Positions 18,931 to 27,510 are shown, numbered from the stretch's first letter. The stretch: DNA of 35,297 nt from Verrucomicrobiia bacterium (GCA_030038175.1 JASHPN010000289.1:1-35297), one strand, 5' to 3'. Notes: generated by a model not told the origin, from the letters alone. Numbers and translations are program-made.

Positions 18931-19021
18931 GGATTGGCAATTATCGTTGAGCATAAAAACGCGGGAAGTTTTAACTTTATCCTGTTCGGTGAAAATTGCC
19001 GGATGCAAAAACCATCATACT

Positions 19022-19366
19022 ATGCACGAAGTTGCCCTCGTTAGCGCCATTGTTGAAACTGTGGAAAAACAGGCCGCCGACCAAAAGGCCCAGCGCGTAA
19101 AATGGATTAAAATTCGCTTTAACGCGCTCACCAGCCATAGCGCCGACCACGTCCGCTTCAGCTTTGACATTGTCAAAGCCGAACACCCGCTCATCAAGGA
19201 TGCCACATTGAAATTGAATGAAGTGGAGCCACTGTTGCTGTGCAAGTGCGGGCGCCAGTTTCACGGGCATCATTTGCCGGATGTCTGTCCGCATTGCGGT
19301 TCCCTGGAAGTGACTTCCGTGAACCCCACGGACATGGTGCTCGAAGGTTTTAAAGTCGAGCGTTAG
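19022..19366 (+). CDS. hypA: Hydrogenase nickel incorporation protein HypA
   Basis: 114-aa nickel metallochaperone. The frame is open upstream to 18923, but the ATG at 19022 gives the invariant MHE start; His2 binds nickel in the family. The zinc site is Cys74, Cys76, Cys89 and Cys92. The first pair is C-x-C (LLCKCG) rather than the usual C-x2-C, while the second (CPHC) is standard. HypA normally works with the GTPase HypB, which is not in this window. A 91-nt gap separates it from hoxW; hypF follows after 7 nt. Confidence 0.9.
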   Translation: MHEVALVSAIVETVEKQAADQKAQRVKWIKIRFNALTSHSADHVRFSFDIVKAEHPLIKDATLKLNEVEPLLLCKCGRQFHGHHLPDVCPHCGSLEVTSVNPTDMVLEGFKVER

Positions 19367-19373
19367 GAGCAGC

Positions 19374-21695
19374 ATGAAAACGGTCCCGTCGGCGCGATTG
19401 AAACTAGCGGTTCGCGGAGCGGTCCAGGGCGTTGGGTTTCGCCCGTTCGTCCACCGTTTGGCGGTCGAACATCGTCTCGCCGGCTGGGTCCGCAATTCCC
19501 CGCAGGGTGTATTTATCGAGGCCGAAGGCCCGCGCGTTGATCTGGAAAAATTTCTCCAACGCCTTGAGGCAGAACCTCCGCCGCGCAGTTCCATTCAAGA
19601 CCTCGAAGCCTCCTGGCTTGACGCCGCAGGCTATCGCGGCTTTGAAATCCGCGAAAGCGAAACCTCCGGTAGCAAAACCGCTCTCGTGCTGCCGGACATG
19701 GCCACCTGCCGGGACTGTCTGCGCGAAATTTTTGACCCCGCAGACCGCCGTTACTTGTACCCCTTCACTAATTGCACCCATTGCGGTCCGCGCTTTAGCA
19801 TCATTGAGGCACTTCCTTACGATCGCGCCAACACTTCCATGAAAAATTTCACAATGTGTCCCCAATGCTGGCGCGAATACAATGACCCGACCAATCGCCG
19901 TTTTCACGCGCAGCCCAACGCCTGTCCGCATTGTGGCCCGCGTTTGGAATTACGGGAAAGCAACGCGAATGCCTTGGCGGCGCATTCGCCCCTCGCGCGC
20001 GACCAAACCGCGCTGCGTGTCGCTGCCCAGGCCATTCGCCGCGGAAAAATTGTGGCCGTGAAAGGCATCGGCGGTTTTCATTTGATGGTTGACGCGTGCA
20101 ACTACGACGCCGTTGCCCGCCTGCGAATGCGAAAACATCGTGAAGAAAAACCGTTCGCGCTCCTCTTTCCGTCTCTGCAAAACGCCAGGGCGGTTTGCGG
20201 AATATCATCCCTGGAAGAGCGGCTCCTGCTTTCTCCTGAAGCGCCTGTAGTGTTGCTCGAAAAAAATAACAACGCCCGGTTTCAAATCGCTGATTCCGTC
20301 GCGCCGGGAAATCCGAACCTGGGCGTGATGCTCCCGTCCAACCCGCTGCACCATTTATTGCTGGCTGAATTGAAATTTCCAGTCGTGGCGACCAGCGGCA
20401 ATTTGAGCGATGAGCCAATTTGCATAGACGAATGGGAGGCGCTTGAATGCCTCGGCCCCATCGCTGATTTATTTTTGGCGCACAACCGGACGATTGTCCG
20501 GCACGTGGATGACTCCATCGCGCGCGTCGTGGCAGGCCGTGAAATGATCTTGCGCCGCGCGCGCGGCTACGCGCCTTTGCCCATTCAGATTAAAAGCCGG
20601 GCATTGGAATCTCGAAATTGCCTGGCTGTGGGCGCGCAATTAAAAGACTCCGTCGCGCTAGCCGTTGGTTCCCAGGTGTTCATCAGCCAGCATATTGGTG
20701 ACCTGGAAACTGTGAAAGCCAACCACACCTTCCACCGCGTGATTGCCGATTTTCAGAAACTTTACGACACGAGACCGAACACCATTGCCGCTGATTTGCA
20801 TCCTGATTATCTCTCGACCAAATTCGCCGGCGCGGCCGGCCTTCCACAGCTTCGCGTTCAGCATCACGTCGCACATGTCCTGTCCTGCATGGCCGACAAT
20901 GAAATCGAACCGCCCACCCTCGGTATTGCCTGGGACGGCACAGGCCTTGGGACCGACGGCACTATTTGGGGCGGTGAATTTTTCCACGTTGCCAAGTCGG
21001 AAGTCCGCCGTGTGGCAATGATGCGCCCCTTTCCGTTGCTTGGCGGCGATGCGGCCATCCGCGAGCCGAGCCGCGCGGCCATCGGCTTGCTTTACGAAAT
21101 TTTCGGCGACGCCGCCTTTGAACTGGCCTATCTTCCGGTCATTCAAAGATTGAGCGATCTGGAAATGCGCGCTTTCAAAATCATCCTCCAGCGCCGACTG
21201 CGTTCCCCAATGACCTCCAGCATTGGACGTCTCTTTGATGCCGTCGCTTCAATCATAGGATTGCGCCAAACGACGCATTTTGAAGGCCAGGCCGCCATGG
21301 AACTTGAATTTGCGCTCGTCAAAATGAACCTTTCAGATATGTATCCGCTGGCGTTCCGCGAACAACATCCTGAAATTCAATTTAATTGGCAGCCAATGAT
21401 TGAAGCCATTCTTTCGGATGTCAGGAATGGCGTTTCCATTGGTCGGATTTCCGCGAAATTTCACAACGCGCTGGCCGGAGTGATCGTGGAAATTGCAAAA
21501 CGCTGTCGAGAACCTCGCATCGTCCTTTCGGGCGGCTGCTTCCAAAACCGTTATTTACTCGAACGTGCCGTGGTGCGCTTGCGCGAGGAAAAGTTTATGC
21601 CTTTTTGGCACCGGCGCGTGCCGCCCAATGACGGTGGCATTGCCTTGGGCCAGATTGTCGCCGCGATTCGAGGTCAACAAATCGTCAATGTATAA
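19374..21695 (+). CDS. hypF: Carbamoyltransferase HypF
   Basis: 773-aa enzyme that uses carbamoyl phosphate and ATP to load HypE for making the CN ligands of the NiFe site. Domains in order: acylphosphatase (VRGAVQGVGFRPFVHRLA, from about residue 13), two zinc-finger pairs (CRDC..CTHC and CPQC..CPHC, about 110-185), a YrdC-like domain (KGIGGFHLMVDA, KHREEKPFALL), and a Kae1-like carbamoyltransferase domain (VQHHVAHVLSC, GIAWDGTGLGTDG, VLSGGCFQN). Full length for the family. The ATG has TAGGAG about 6 nt upstream. hypC follows after 5 nt. Confidence 0.96.
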   Translation: MKTVPSARLKLAVRGAVQGVGFRPFVHRLAVEHRLAGWVRNSPQGVFIEAEGPRVDLEKFLQRLEAEPPPRSSIQDLEASWLDAAGYRGFEIRESETSGSKTALVLPDMATCRDCLREIFDPADRRYLYPFTNCTHCGPRFSIIEALPYDRANTSMKNFTMCPQCWREYNDPTNRRFHAQPNACPHCGPRLELRESNANALAAHSPLARDQTALRVAAQAIRRGKIVAVKGIGGFHLMVDACNYDAVARLRMRKHREEKPFALLFPSLQNARAVCGISSLEERLLLSPEAPVVLLEKNNNARFQIADSVAPGNPNLGVMLPSNPLHHLLLAELKFPVVATSGNLSDEPICIDEWEALECLGPIADLFLAHNRTIVRHVDDSIARVVAGREMILRRARGYAPLPIQIKSRALESRNCLAVGAQLKDSVALAVGSQVFISQHIGDLETVKANHTFHRVIADFQKLYDTRPNTIAADLHPDYLSTKFAGAAGLPQLRVQHHVAHVLSCMADNEIEPPTLGIAWDGTGLGTDGTIWGGEFFHVAKSEVRRVAMMRPFPLLGGDAAIREPSRAAIGLLYEIFGDAAFELAYLPVIQRLSDLEMRAFKIILQRRLRSPMTSSIGRLFDAVASIIGLRQTTHFEGQAAMELEFALVKMNLSDMYPLAFREQHPEIQFNWQPMIEAILSDVRNGVSIGRISAKFHNALAGVIVEIAKRCREPRIVLSGGCFQNRYLLERAVVRLREEKFMPFWHRRVPPNDGGIALGQIVAAIRGQQIVNV

Positions 21696-21700
21696 CCCCT

Positions 21701-21955
21701 ATGTGTCTCGCCATTCCAGGAAAAATCGAAAGCGTCCACGGCGAAGACCCGCTGACGCGCAAGGGTCGGGTCAATTTTGGCGGCATTCTCAAGGAGGCCA
21801 GCCTCGCTTTTGTGCCTGAAGCCAATGTGGGTGATTATGTCATCGTCCATGTTGGTTTCGCGCTGAGCAAACTGGACCAAGAGGAGGCACAGAAAGTTTT
21901 TGATTATTTGAAACAAATGGACGACCTGACCGAATTGAAGGAGGAATGGCCATGA
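21701..21955 (+). CDS. hypC: Hydrogenase assembly chaperone HypC
   Basis: 84-aa chaperone with the invariant N terminus MCLAIPGKI; Cys2 carries the Fe(CN)2CO unit together with HypD and delivers it to HoxH. The later stretch [13 protein letters not shown] is the family's beta-barrel core. Its stop overlaps the hypD start as ATGA, and GGAGG inside its last codons serves as the hypD ribosome-binding site. Confidence 0.95.
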   Translation: MCLAIPGKIESVHGEDPLTRKGRVNFGGILKEASLAFVPEANVGDYVIVHVGFALSKLDQEEAQKVFDYLKQMDDLTELKEEWP

Positions 21956-23064
21956 AATTCCTGGACGAATATCGGAACGTGGAGCTTGCGCGAAAATTGG
22001 CGTGCGAAATCCATCGCATCACGACGAGGCCGTGGGCCATCATGGAAGTGTGCGGCGGCCAGACCCACGCCATCGTCAAATTTGGCATTGATGAATTGTT
22101 ACCCGGCCAAATCACTTTGATTCATGGTCCGGGTTGCCCCGTTTGTGTGACCCCGCTCGAAATCATTGACAAAGCCATCGAAATCGCGGCCTTGCCCAAT
22201 GTTATTTTCGCGTCTTTCGGCGATATGCTCCGCGTGCCGGGCAGCACGTCTGATTTGCTCTCGATGAAAGCCGGCGGCAGCGATGTGCGGATTGTCTACT
22301 CGCCATTGGATGCTGTAAAACTCGCGGCCCAAAATCCCGGGAAAGAAGTGGTTTTCTTCGGGGTGGGGTTTGAGACCACGGCACCCGCCACGGCTATGGC
22401 GATCTTTCATGCCTCGCAACAGGGCTTGAAAAACTTTTCGATGTTGATTTCGCATGTCCTGGTGCCGCCGGCCATCGAGGCGTTGATGTCCTCGCCAAAT
22501 TGCCGCGTACAGGCGTTCCTCGCCGCGGGCCACGTATGCACCGTCATGGGATTTGAGGAATATTTTCCAATTTCGAAGAAGTATCGGGTTCCTATTGTTG
22601 TTACAGGTTTTGAACCGCTCGACATCCTGCAGGGTATTCTGATGACCGTCCGGCAATTGGAATCAGGCCGTTCAGAAGTGGAAAATCAATATGCCCGCTC
22701 CGTCCGGCGCGAAGGCAATTTATCCGCTCAATATTGGATGAGCAAAATTTTTAAAATAGTTTCCCGTTCGTGGCGTGGCCTAGGCGAAATCCCCGAAAGC
22801 GGCCTCTGTTTGAGTGATGCGTATGCGATATTTGATGCTGAGAAGAAATTTGGCCTTGCCGGGCGTGTGGTGCAGGAACCTAAAGAATGCATCGCCGGCG
22901 TCATTTTGCAGGGATTGGAAAAGCCTTGCCAATGTCCTGCTTTCGGCACGCTTTGCACGCCGGAACATCCCCTCGGCGCGACCATGGTTTCAAGTGAAGG
23001 CACATGCGCTGCCTATTACCGGTATCGCCGCCACAACATCATGGAATTGGCCCAAGCCAAATGA
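21952..23064 (+). CDS. hypD: Hydrogenase formation protein HypD
   Basis: 370-aa iron-sulfur protein that, with HypC, is the scaffold for building the Fe(CN)2CO group. I use the ATG at 21952, 7 nt after GGAGG, rather than the in-frame ATG at 21946. Conserved motifs include [31 protein letters not shown] and GFEPLDIL. The C-terminal Cys-rich 4Fe-4S region has [20 protein letters not shown]. The stop overlaps hypE as ATGA. Confidence 0.95.
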   Translation: MKFLDEYRNVELARKLACEIHRITTRPWAIMEVCGGQTHAIVKFGIDELLPGQITLIHGPGCPVCVTPLEIIDKAIEIAALPNVIFASFGDMLRVPGSTSDLLSMKAGGSDVRIVYSPLDAVKLAAQNPGKEVVFFGVGFETTAPATAMAIFHASQQGLKNFSMLISHVLVPPAIEALMSSPNCRVQAFLAAGHVCTVMGFEEYFPISKKYRVPIVVTGFEPLDILQGILMTVRQLESGRSEVENQYARSVRREGNLSAQYWMSKIFKIVSRSWRGLGEIPESGLCLSDAYAIFDAEKKFGLAGRVVQEPKECIAGVILQGLEKPCQCPAFGTLCTPEHPLGATMVSSEGTCAAYYRYRRHNIMELAQAK

Positions 23065-24113
23065 ATGCCCCTGATTTCAACGCCGTTTGTCCCCTGCCGG
23101 TTTCGGAATACCCGCGCGTCCTTATGGCGCATGGCGGAGGAGGAAGGCTGACGCATCAATTGATTGAGAATGTTTTTGGCAAAGCTTTCAGCAATCCCAT
23201 TCTCGACACGCGTCACGATTCCGCCCAATTCTGCGTTCCCGCCGGTAGACTCGCGATGACGACGGATTCTTATGTCGTTCACCCCATCTTCTTTTCCGGC
23301 GGGAACATCGGTTCCATGGCCGTTTATGGCACAGTTAATGATTTAGCCATGAGTGGTGCGCGTCCTCTCTATTTGAGCTGTGGATTTATTATTGAGGAAG
23401 GATTACCGATGAAATCGTTGGAACGTATTGTTTTTTCAATGCGCGATGCCGCAAGGCGATGCAACGTCCAAATCATCACCGGCGATACGAAAGTTGTAGA
23501 TAAAAGCGAAGGCAACGGTTTGTTCATCAACACGTCAGGTATCGGTGTCATTGAATCTTCGGTGACTATCGCGCCCCGAAATGTCCAACCCGGAGACGTT
23601 GTCTTGGTCAACGGGGATTTAGGCCGCCATGGGATGGCGATTATGGCAATACGCGAGGGGCTGCAATTCGACAGCGCCATAGAAAGTGATTCAGCGCCTA
23701 TTCACGAACCGGTTCTGCAACTCATCGCCGCCGGAATCGAAATCCATTGTCTGCGCGACCTTACCCGCGGAGGGTTAGCGGCCGCCTTAAATGAAATTGC
23801 TGAGGCCGCAGGCATAAAAATTTCGGTCGAGGAAAAATCCATTCCCGTCCGTGAAGATATTCATGCTGCCTGCGAAATGCTTGGCCTTGACCCCCTGCAT
23901 GTGGCAAATGAGGGAAGGTTCGTCGCGTTCGTTCCCTCAAAAAATGCGAAAGAAGCGTTGAAAATCATGCGCCAACATCCGGTCAGCGTTGGTTCGATAA
24001 TGATCGGAAGCGTTTCAGAAACGTCCACGCCGATGGTCACCCTAAAGAGCACTATTGGCGCTACGCGCATTCTGGATATGCCCAGCGGCGAACAATTGCC
24101 CAGAATCTGTTGA
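23061..24113 (+). CDS. hypE: Hydrogenase expression/formation protein HypE
   Basis: 350-aa AIR-synthase/PurM-like protein that dehydrates its own C-terminal thiocarboxamide to a thiocyanate, the source of the CN ligand. The frame opens at 23004, but the ATG at 23061 overlaps the hypD stop as ATGA and gives the normal start. It has the glycine-rich [11 protein letters not shown] near the N terminus, TTDSYVV with metal-binding acidic residues, ITGDTKVVD, and ends exactly in PRIC, where the terminal Cys is the modified residue. It is the last gene of the hox-hyp run. Confidence 0.95.
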   Translation: MNAPDFNAVCPLPVSEYPRVLMAHGGGGRLTHQLIENVFGKAFSNPILDTRHDSAQFCVPAGRLAMTTDSYVVHPIFFSGGNIGSMAVYGTVNDLAMSGARPLYLSCGFIIEEGLPMKSLERIVFSMRDAARRCNVQIITGDTKVVDKSEGNGLFINTSGIGVIESSVTIAPRNVQPGDVVLVNGDLGRHGMAIMAIREGLQFDSAIESDSAPIHEPVLQLIAAGIEIHCLRDLTRGGLAAALNEIAEAAGIKISVEEKSIPVREDIHAACEMLGLDPLHVANEGRFVAFVPSKNAKEALKIMRQHPVSVGSIMIGSVSETSTPMVTLKSTIGATRILDMPSGEQLPRIC

Positions 24114-24125
24114 CAATGGGGTACG

Positions 24126-24344
24126 CTAGATTTTCTTTAATGGAAAAACCTTAGACGCGGCCCAGCAAAGAAGAGATACCAACAGTGTAACAGAGCTTAT
24201 CCAAAGCAGGGTGATAACGACGAAAAACAGCAAAAAACCAAGTTGGCTCTCTTTGATAGGCATCAGCGCCAAGAGTCCAAAAATGGCCAAGAGGGCGCAG
24301 GTGGCGCTGTAAACGATCCATAAAACTGAACCCTTAACCTTCAT
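24126..24344 (-). CDS. Small two-helix membrane protein (intact paralog)
   Basis: 72-aa protein on the - strand, 12 nt beyond the end of hypE and convergent with it. Two hydrophobic segments are visible (about residues 8-29 and 36-64, the latter containing LLWISSVTLLVSLLCWAAS). I do not recognise a family. It is probably real because a second, decayed copy lies at 26708-27294 with the same C-terminal pattern (LWISYVTLLVSFLCWAA). Matching length and conserved protein sequence between the copies argue for past selection on coding. Function unknown. Confidence 0.6.
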   Translation of the reverse strand: MKVKGSVLWIVYSATCALLAIFGLLALMPIKESQLGFLLFFVVITLLWISSVTLLVSLLCWAASKVFPLKKI

Positions 24345-24587
24345 AGCTATTTAATCTAAGATGAAAAAAAATTCTCACTACACCTGTATTGCTCAGGGTT
24401 TCTTACCTTTTGCTATATCCAGACGTGCATGAAACAAAGCAGAGGCAAAAAAGGTTTCATTTTGGGCAATCCGTGTTGGGCGGGAAAACGGCGGGTAGCC
24501 TAACATAGAGAGGTCGGTAAAATTGGGCTCGTTTGCGGTAAGGATGATGGGCGGCGTGCGTGGCAACTGAGAAAGCGATAATGGCAT

Positions 24588-25346
24588 ATGATGCCAGTGT
24601 TAAAACTGATTGAAAGACACCTTGCGATGTCGGAAATTAGGAGCCGACTAAGCGAAGAAACTCCGCGACAACCGGGTCGTTACGTGACCCCTGGAGGAGT
24701 GGGATTTGGTCCTTGCGTGCTGATTTCGCGGGAATGTGGAAGTGGAAGCACTCTTTTGGCGGAAAAGCTTGGAGAAGAATTGGGCTGGAACGTTTTCGAT
24801 TCAAAGATTGTTGATGAAATAGCCAAGGCTGCACATGTGCATCAACGGTTGGTGCAGAGTGTTGACGAGAGTGTTCATTCCCATTGGGAGCAGGCATGGC
24901 GGGAACTTTTGCTGGATGATTTAAGCGACAAAAGATACCTCCATCATTTGGGACAGATTCTGACGGCCCTGGGGCACCAGGGAAATGTCGTGATTGTGGG
25001 CCGTGGCGCGCAATATTTGCTGCCAGCGCAATGCGCGTTGCGCGTGCGTTTGGTGGCACCAATTGAGGCGCGGATCAAACGCATCGCTGAACTTGAAAAT
25101 CTGTCTCCGGAAGAGGCGCGGGTGAAAATAAAGCAAGTAGACGCGACGCGCGCATCTTTTATCGGAAAGATTTTCAAAAAAGAAGTGGGATCGCCTCTGA
25201 ACAATGACATGGTCATCAATACCGGCCAAATCGGCATCGAAAGCGCTGCCAAAATCGTGCTGGTTGCGCTTCATGAGAAGCTTGGAGTCTCTTTTGAAAA
25301 GCATCTTGATTTTTTGACGCCAACGCACAAACCCCTCGCGGCGTAA
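24588..25346 (+). CDS. Cytidylate kinase-like family protein
   Basis: 252-aa P-loop protein. After about 40 polar residues the kinase core begins with CVLISRECGSGSTLLAEKL (P-loop near residues 49-55). It continues with the stretch WNVFDSKIVDEIAKAA, GNVVIVGRGAQYLL, a LID-like LRVRLVAPIEARIKRI, and DMVINTGQIGIESAAKIVL. These match the cytidylate-kinase-like family (Cytidylate_kin_2), whose substrate is generally unproven; it is not the canonical Cmk. Start choice is uncertain: two adjacent ATGs at 24588 and 24591, and another at residue 14. No operon partner: hemC follows after 325 nt. Confidence 0.78.
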   Translation: MMPVLKLIERHLAMSEIRSRLSEETPRQPGRYVTPGGVGFGPCVLISRECGSGSTLLAEKLGEELGWNVFDSKIVDEIAKAAHVHQRLVQSVDESVHSHWEQAWRELLLDDLSDKRYLHHLGQILTALGHQGNVVIVGRGAQYLLPAQCALRVRLVAPIEARIKRIAELENLSPEEARVKIKQVDATRASFIGKIFKKEVGSPLNNDMVINTGQIGIESAAKIVLVALHEKLGVSFEKHLDFLTPTHKPLAA

Positions 25347-25671
25347 AAATGACATGAAGAGGTAGCAGGTCGGACACTGGATTACGTGAACCAGACTGAG
25401 CCAGGCAACGACTTGTTCAGCCAGCCCGGCGGTGATTTTCAGCGCTTGTTTTTGAGGAGTTAGAAAAATCAATCGCCACAAGAACCGGCGGCGTTTATGC
25501 CGAGGCAGAAAAAATAATTATGGAATGTAGGCGGTTATGGCCCTCAAATTTAGCATGGAGAACAAAGGATGATTTATTTTCAATCAAATTCGCGCTCTGG
25601 ATATTCCGGCGGCGAACAATTGTCTCGTATTTGTTAAGCGATCGCGCTACGCTGATAACCTTAAGCACCAA
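25347..25671. other. Intergenic stretch with a hypE 3'-end-like remnant
   Basis: 325 nt between the kinase-like gene and hemC. I see no convincing gene. Positions 25597-25637 resemble the last 42 nt of hypE (24072-24113): about 32 of 42 positions agree with one gap, including a 13-nt identical block (CGGCGAACAATTG). The frame there reads GEQLSRIC and a stop, against GEQLPRIC in hypE. It looks like a relic of a duplicated segment, although the match is short. Confidence 0.35.
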
Positions 25672-26682
25672 ATGCCCAAATGCCCTATCATTATTGCCAC
25701 GCGTGGCAGTGCCCTTGCATTGGCACAGGCTAACTTCATTGCCGACCAGTGTCGTGAATTTTTTCCTCAATTGCATTTCGAATTGAGAATTATTAAGACC
25801 ACCGGTGATAAACTTAAAAAATCATCGCTCGCCAAAGGCGGTTTGCCCAAGGGCCTTTTCACGAAGGAACTCGAAGTCGCGCTCGTCAAAGGCAAGGCAC
25901 ACATGGCTGTCCACAGCCTAAAAGATTTACCCACTGATCTGCCGAGTGGATTGACACTCATCGCCACGCCCGAACGTGCCGATGTCCGTGACGTTTTAGT
26001 TTATCGCTCCGCTGAAGATTTGGAGCGACATGCCAGGAAAAACAGTCTGGATTGTTCTTCTGGCCAAAGCGAGCTTCGTGGTTTCAAACCAGGCATGGCC
26101 CTGAAGGACTTTCCTAATTCTGCAACCATCGCCACTAGCAGCGAACGGCGCAAACTGCAATTGCTCGCCTCCCGGCATGATTTTAAAATCATTGAGATTC
26201 GCGGCAATATTTCGACCCGCCTGCAAAAGGTCGCCAAAGGCGCCGAGTTGGACGGAACCATTCTCGCCCTCGCTGGTTTGACACGGCTTAATTTTAAAAT
26301 TCGACCGAACGGAACATTGACTGGTGATACAGTGCCGGATGGTTTGCTGGCAACGGTTCTGGATTTGGATACGATGTTGCCGTGTGTTGGACAGGCGGCC
26401 ATTGGCATTGAAATTCGCGCAGATGACGAGCGTGTTTCAAAAATATGTGAACGTTTGAACCACTTTAACACGTTCCAATGCATAACCGCCGAACGCGCCT
26501 TTTTACGCGCAATGGGCGGCGGCTGCCAAAGTCCTGTGGCCGCTTATGCGAAAATCGCGGGTAATAAACTTTTTATGCGCGCCGTATCATTCTACAATGA
26601 AACGGGCCGGTGCTTTGAAATGAAACAGCCAATTGCGGAAGCAATTCAGTTAGGCGAAGAGATTGCGGCGAAGCTAAAATAA
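25672..26682 (+). CDS. hemC: Hydroxymethylbilane synthase (porphobilinogen deaminase)
   Basis: 336-aa enzyme that joins four porphobilinogen molecules to hydroxymethylbilane in tetrapyrrole synthesis. Visible: IIATRGSALALAQ at the N terminus, KGLFTKELEVALVKG and AVHSLKDLPTDLP with the active-site Lys/Asp region, ATSSERRKLQLLA, and the cofactor-binding Cys at 285 in MGGGCQSPVAAYA. A stretch of about 20 residues (about 120-140) between DVLVYRS and LKDFPNSATIATS is longer than in common HemC. No other haem gene is adjacent, so it appears isolated within an accessory patch. Confidence 0.95.
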   Translation: MPKCPIIIATRGSALALAQANFIADQCREFFPQLHFELRIIKTTGDKLKKSSLAKGGLPKGLFTKELEVALVKGKAHMAVHSLKDLPTDLPSGLTLIATPERADVRDVLVYRSAEDLERHARKNSLDCSSGQSELRGFKPGMALKDFPNSATIATSSERRKLQLLASRHDFKIIEIRGNISTRLQKVAKGAELDGTILALAGLTRLNFKIRPNGTLTGDTVPDGLLATVLDLDTMLPCVGQAAIGIEIRADDERVSKICERLNHFNTFQCITAERAFLRAMGGGCQSPVAAYAKIAGNKLFMRAVSFYNETGRCFEMKQPIAEAIQLGEEIAAKLK

Positions 26683-26896
26683 TTTACAGCCTTCGTTCAA
26701 GCCGTTTTTAGCTTTTCTCTCCACAAGGAAAAATCGCACATGCAGCCCAACAGAGAAAGGAGACGAGTAGCGTGACATAGCTAATCCATAGGATGTCACA
26801 TAGGTAAAAAACGGGCTGATTGGGCTTAATGGGATCTATGGCAAGAAGAGCAACAGTGCCATACCCCCTGCCAGATCCATTATCATTAATGTAGGT

Positions 26897-26905
26897 GTTC
26901 TACAG
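26897..26905 (+). repeat. Target-site duplication, left copy
   Basis: GTTCTACAG directly abutting the left inverted repeat; identical to 27275-27283. Confidence 0.8.
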
Positions 26906-26921
26906 CATGCTTATCCGGTTG
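26906..26921 (+). repeat. Left terminal inverted repeat
   Basis: CATGCTTATCCGGTTG; perfect inverted match to 27259-27274. Confidence 0.85.
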
Positions 26922-26963
26922 AATGACAAATGAAAAAAACACCACAACCTATAGTTTTCCACT

Positions 26964-27239
26964 TCAAAGACCTTTCCGCTTCTTATGCTGCTTGGCGAAA
27001 TCAAGTGCGAGTGCCTCCAAAGCTGAATGTTCGCCGTCACAAAGGGGGCCAAGCTCTTGCAGTATCGCTTCAAGTTGCAAAAGTCGTGCCTGCCCAAGCT
27101 CCGTTAAATGGGTGTCGAACGATTCTCCGGATACGAGGCTTCGGTCGACCCAGCCAGCTTCTACAAAAAGTCGAGAAATTGTGGCGTAATCCTCTGGGGT
27201 CGCTTCAATCATATAAGAAAGGCCACAAGGTATAGGCAT
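26964..27239 (-). CDS. Passenger ORF inside the inverted-repeat element, hypothetical
   Basis: 91-aa ORF from the ATG at 27239; a TTG at 27257, just inside the right inverted repeat, would add six residues. The protein begins MPIPCGLSYMIEATPEDY and ends in a basic tail (KQHKKRKGL). The middle, around THLTELGQARLLQLEAILQ, has the look of a winged-helix or MarR-like recognition segment, but I cannot assign a family. It is too short for a transposase. A + strand frame over the same DNA is also open (26930-27235) but reads less like protein. Since the ORF spans three quarters of the element, it may travel with it as cargo. Confidence 0.45.
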   Translation of the reverse strand: MPIPCGLSYMIEATPEDYATISRLFVEAGWVDRSLVSGESFDTHLTELGQARLLQLEAILQELGPLCDGEHSALEALALDFAKQHKKRKGL

Positions 27240-27258
27240 GAATCGAGTTTCTGTCAAC

Positions 27259-27274
27259 CAACCGGATAAGCATG
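27259..27274 (-). repeat. Right terminal inverted repeat
   Basis: CAACCGGATAAGCATG on the + strand; exact reverse complement of 26906-26921. Confidence 0.85.
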
Positions 27275-27283
27275 GTTCTACAG
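27275..27283 (+). repeat. Target-site duplication, right copy
   Basis: GTTCTACAG directly after the right inverted repeat; identical to 26897-26905. Confidence 0.8.
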
Positions 27284-27510
27284 TCCTTTATCATTTTGCG
27301 TAGCCTTCGTTGATTAAAAACGCAAGGTTGACCAAAACATGCGCGAAATCTTGTGGAAATGCTTATTTCATCGGTGACAAGGCGTTGATGTCTGACAACG
27401 AGCCTTGTTCGCGACCAATATGATGATAGTACCGAACGCGAAAGAAACAAACGGTGCATATAGTAGAATGAATTGCACTTTGTGCATGTCTGGCGCATTG
27501 GGTTTTCGAT

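Larger units (their letters stand above)
26906..27274. mobile_element. 369-bp terminal-inverted-repeat element with 9-bp target duplication
   Basis: The ends are a perfect 16-bp inverted repeat (CATGCTTATCCGGTTG at 26906-26921 and its reverse complement at 27259-27274). The match continues inward to about 22 of 25 positions. Immediately outside both ends is the same 9-mer GTTCTACAG (26897-26905 and 27275-27283), the hallmark of a transposition target duplication. No transposase fits inside. One ORF on the - strand (26964-27239) fills most of it. This is the architecture of a non-autonomous element, either MITE-like or a mobile insertion cassette. The parent IS family cannot be named from sequence by eye. 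Confidence 0.82.
26708..27294 (-). pseudogene. Decayed second copy of the 72-aa membrane protein gene, split by a mobile element
   Basis: Read on the - strand, the ATG at 27294 opens MIKDCR, the frame meets the 369-bp element at 26906-27274, and resumes after it. Removing the element and one 9-bp duplicate leaves 209 nt, almost the length of the intact copy (219 nt). A one-base loss near 26840 shifts the frame; after it the protein reads ALLAIDPIKP in one frame and LWISYVTLLVSFLCWAA, against LLALMPIK and LWISSVTLLVSLLCWAA in the intact 72-aa protein. It ends at a TAA at 26708-26710. So it is a frameshifted and interrupted paralog. Which event came first cannot be told. Confidence 0.7.

Noticed and set aside
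24393-24587. 64-aa - strand ORF divergent from the kinase-like gene
   Set aside because: No recognisable family, and no ribosome-binding site stood out. It ends against the kinase-like start. The composition is not clearly coding, so I leave it out.
26930-27235. 101-aa + strand ORF inside the inverted-repeat element
   Set aside because: It overlaps the - strand ORF, which reads more like protein. Both strands are open because the element is short, so I prefer the - strand.
27474-27486. TGCAC-TTT-GTGCA palindrome downstream of pckA
   Set aside because: A 5-bp stem without a T-tract is within what chance produces in this AT-rich gap.
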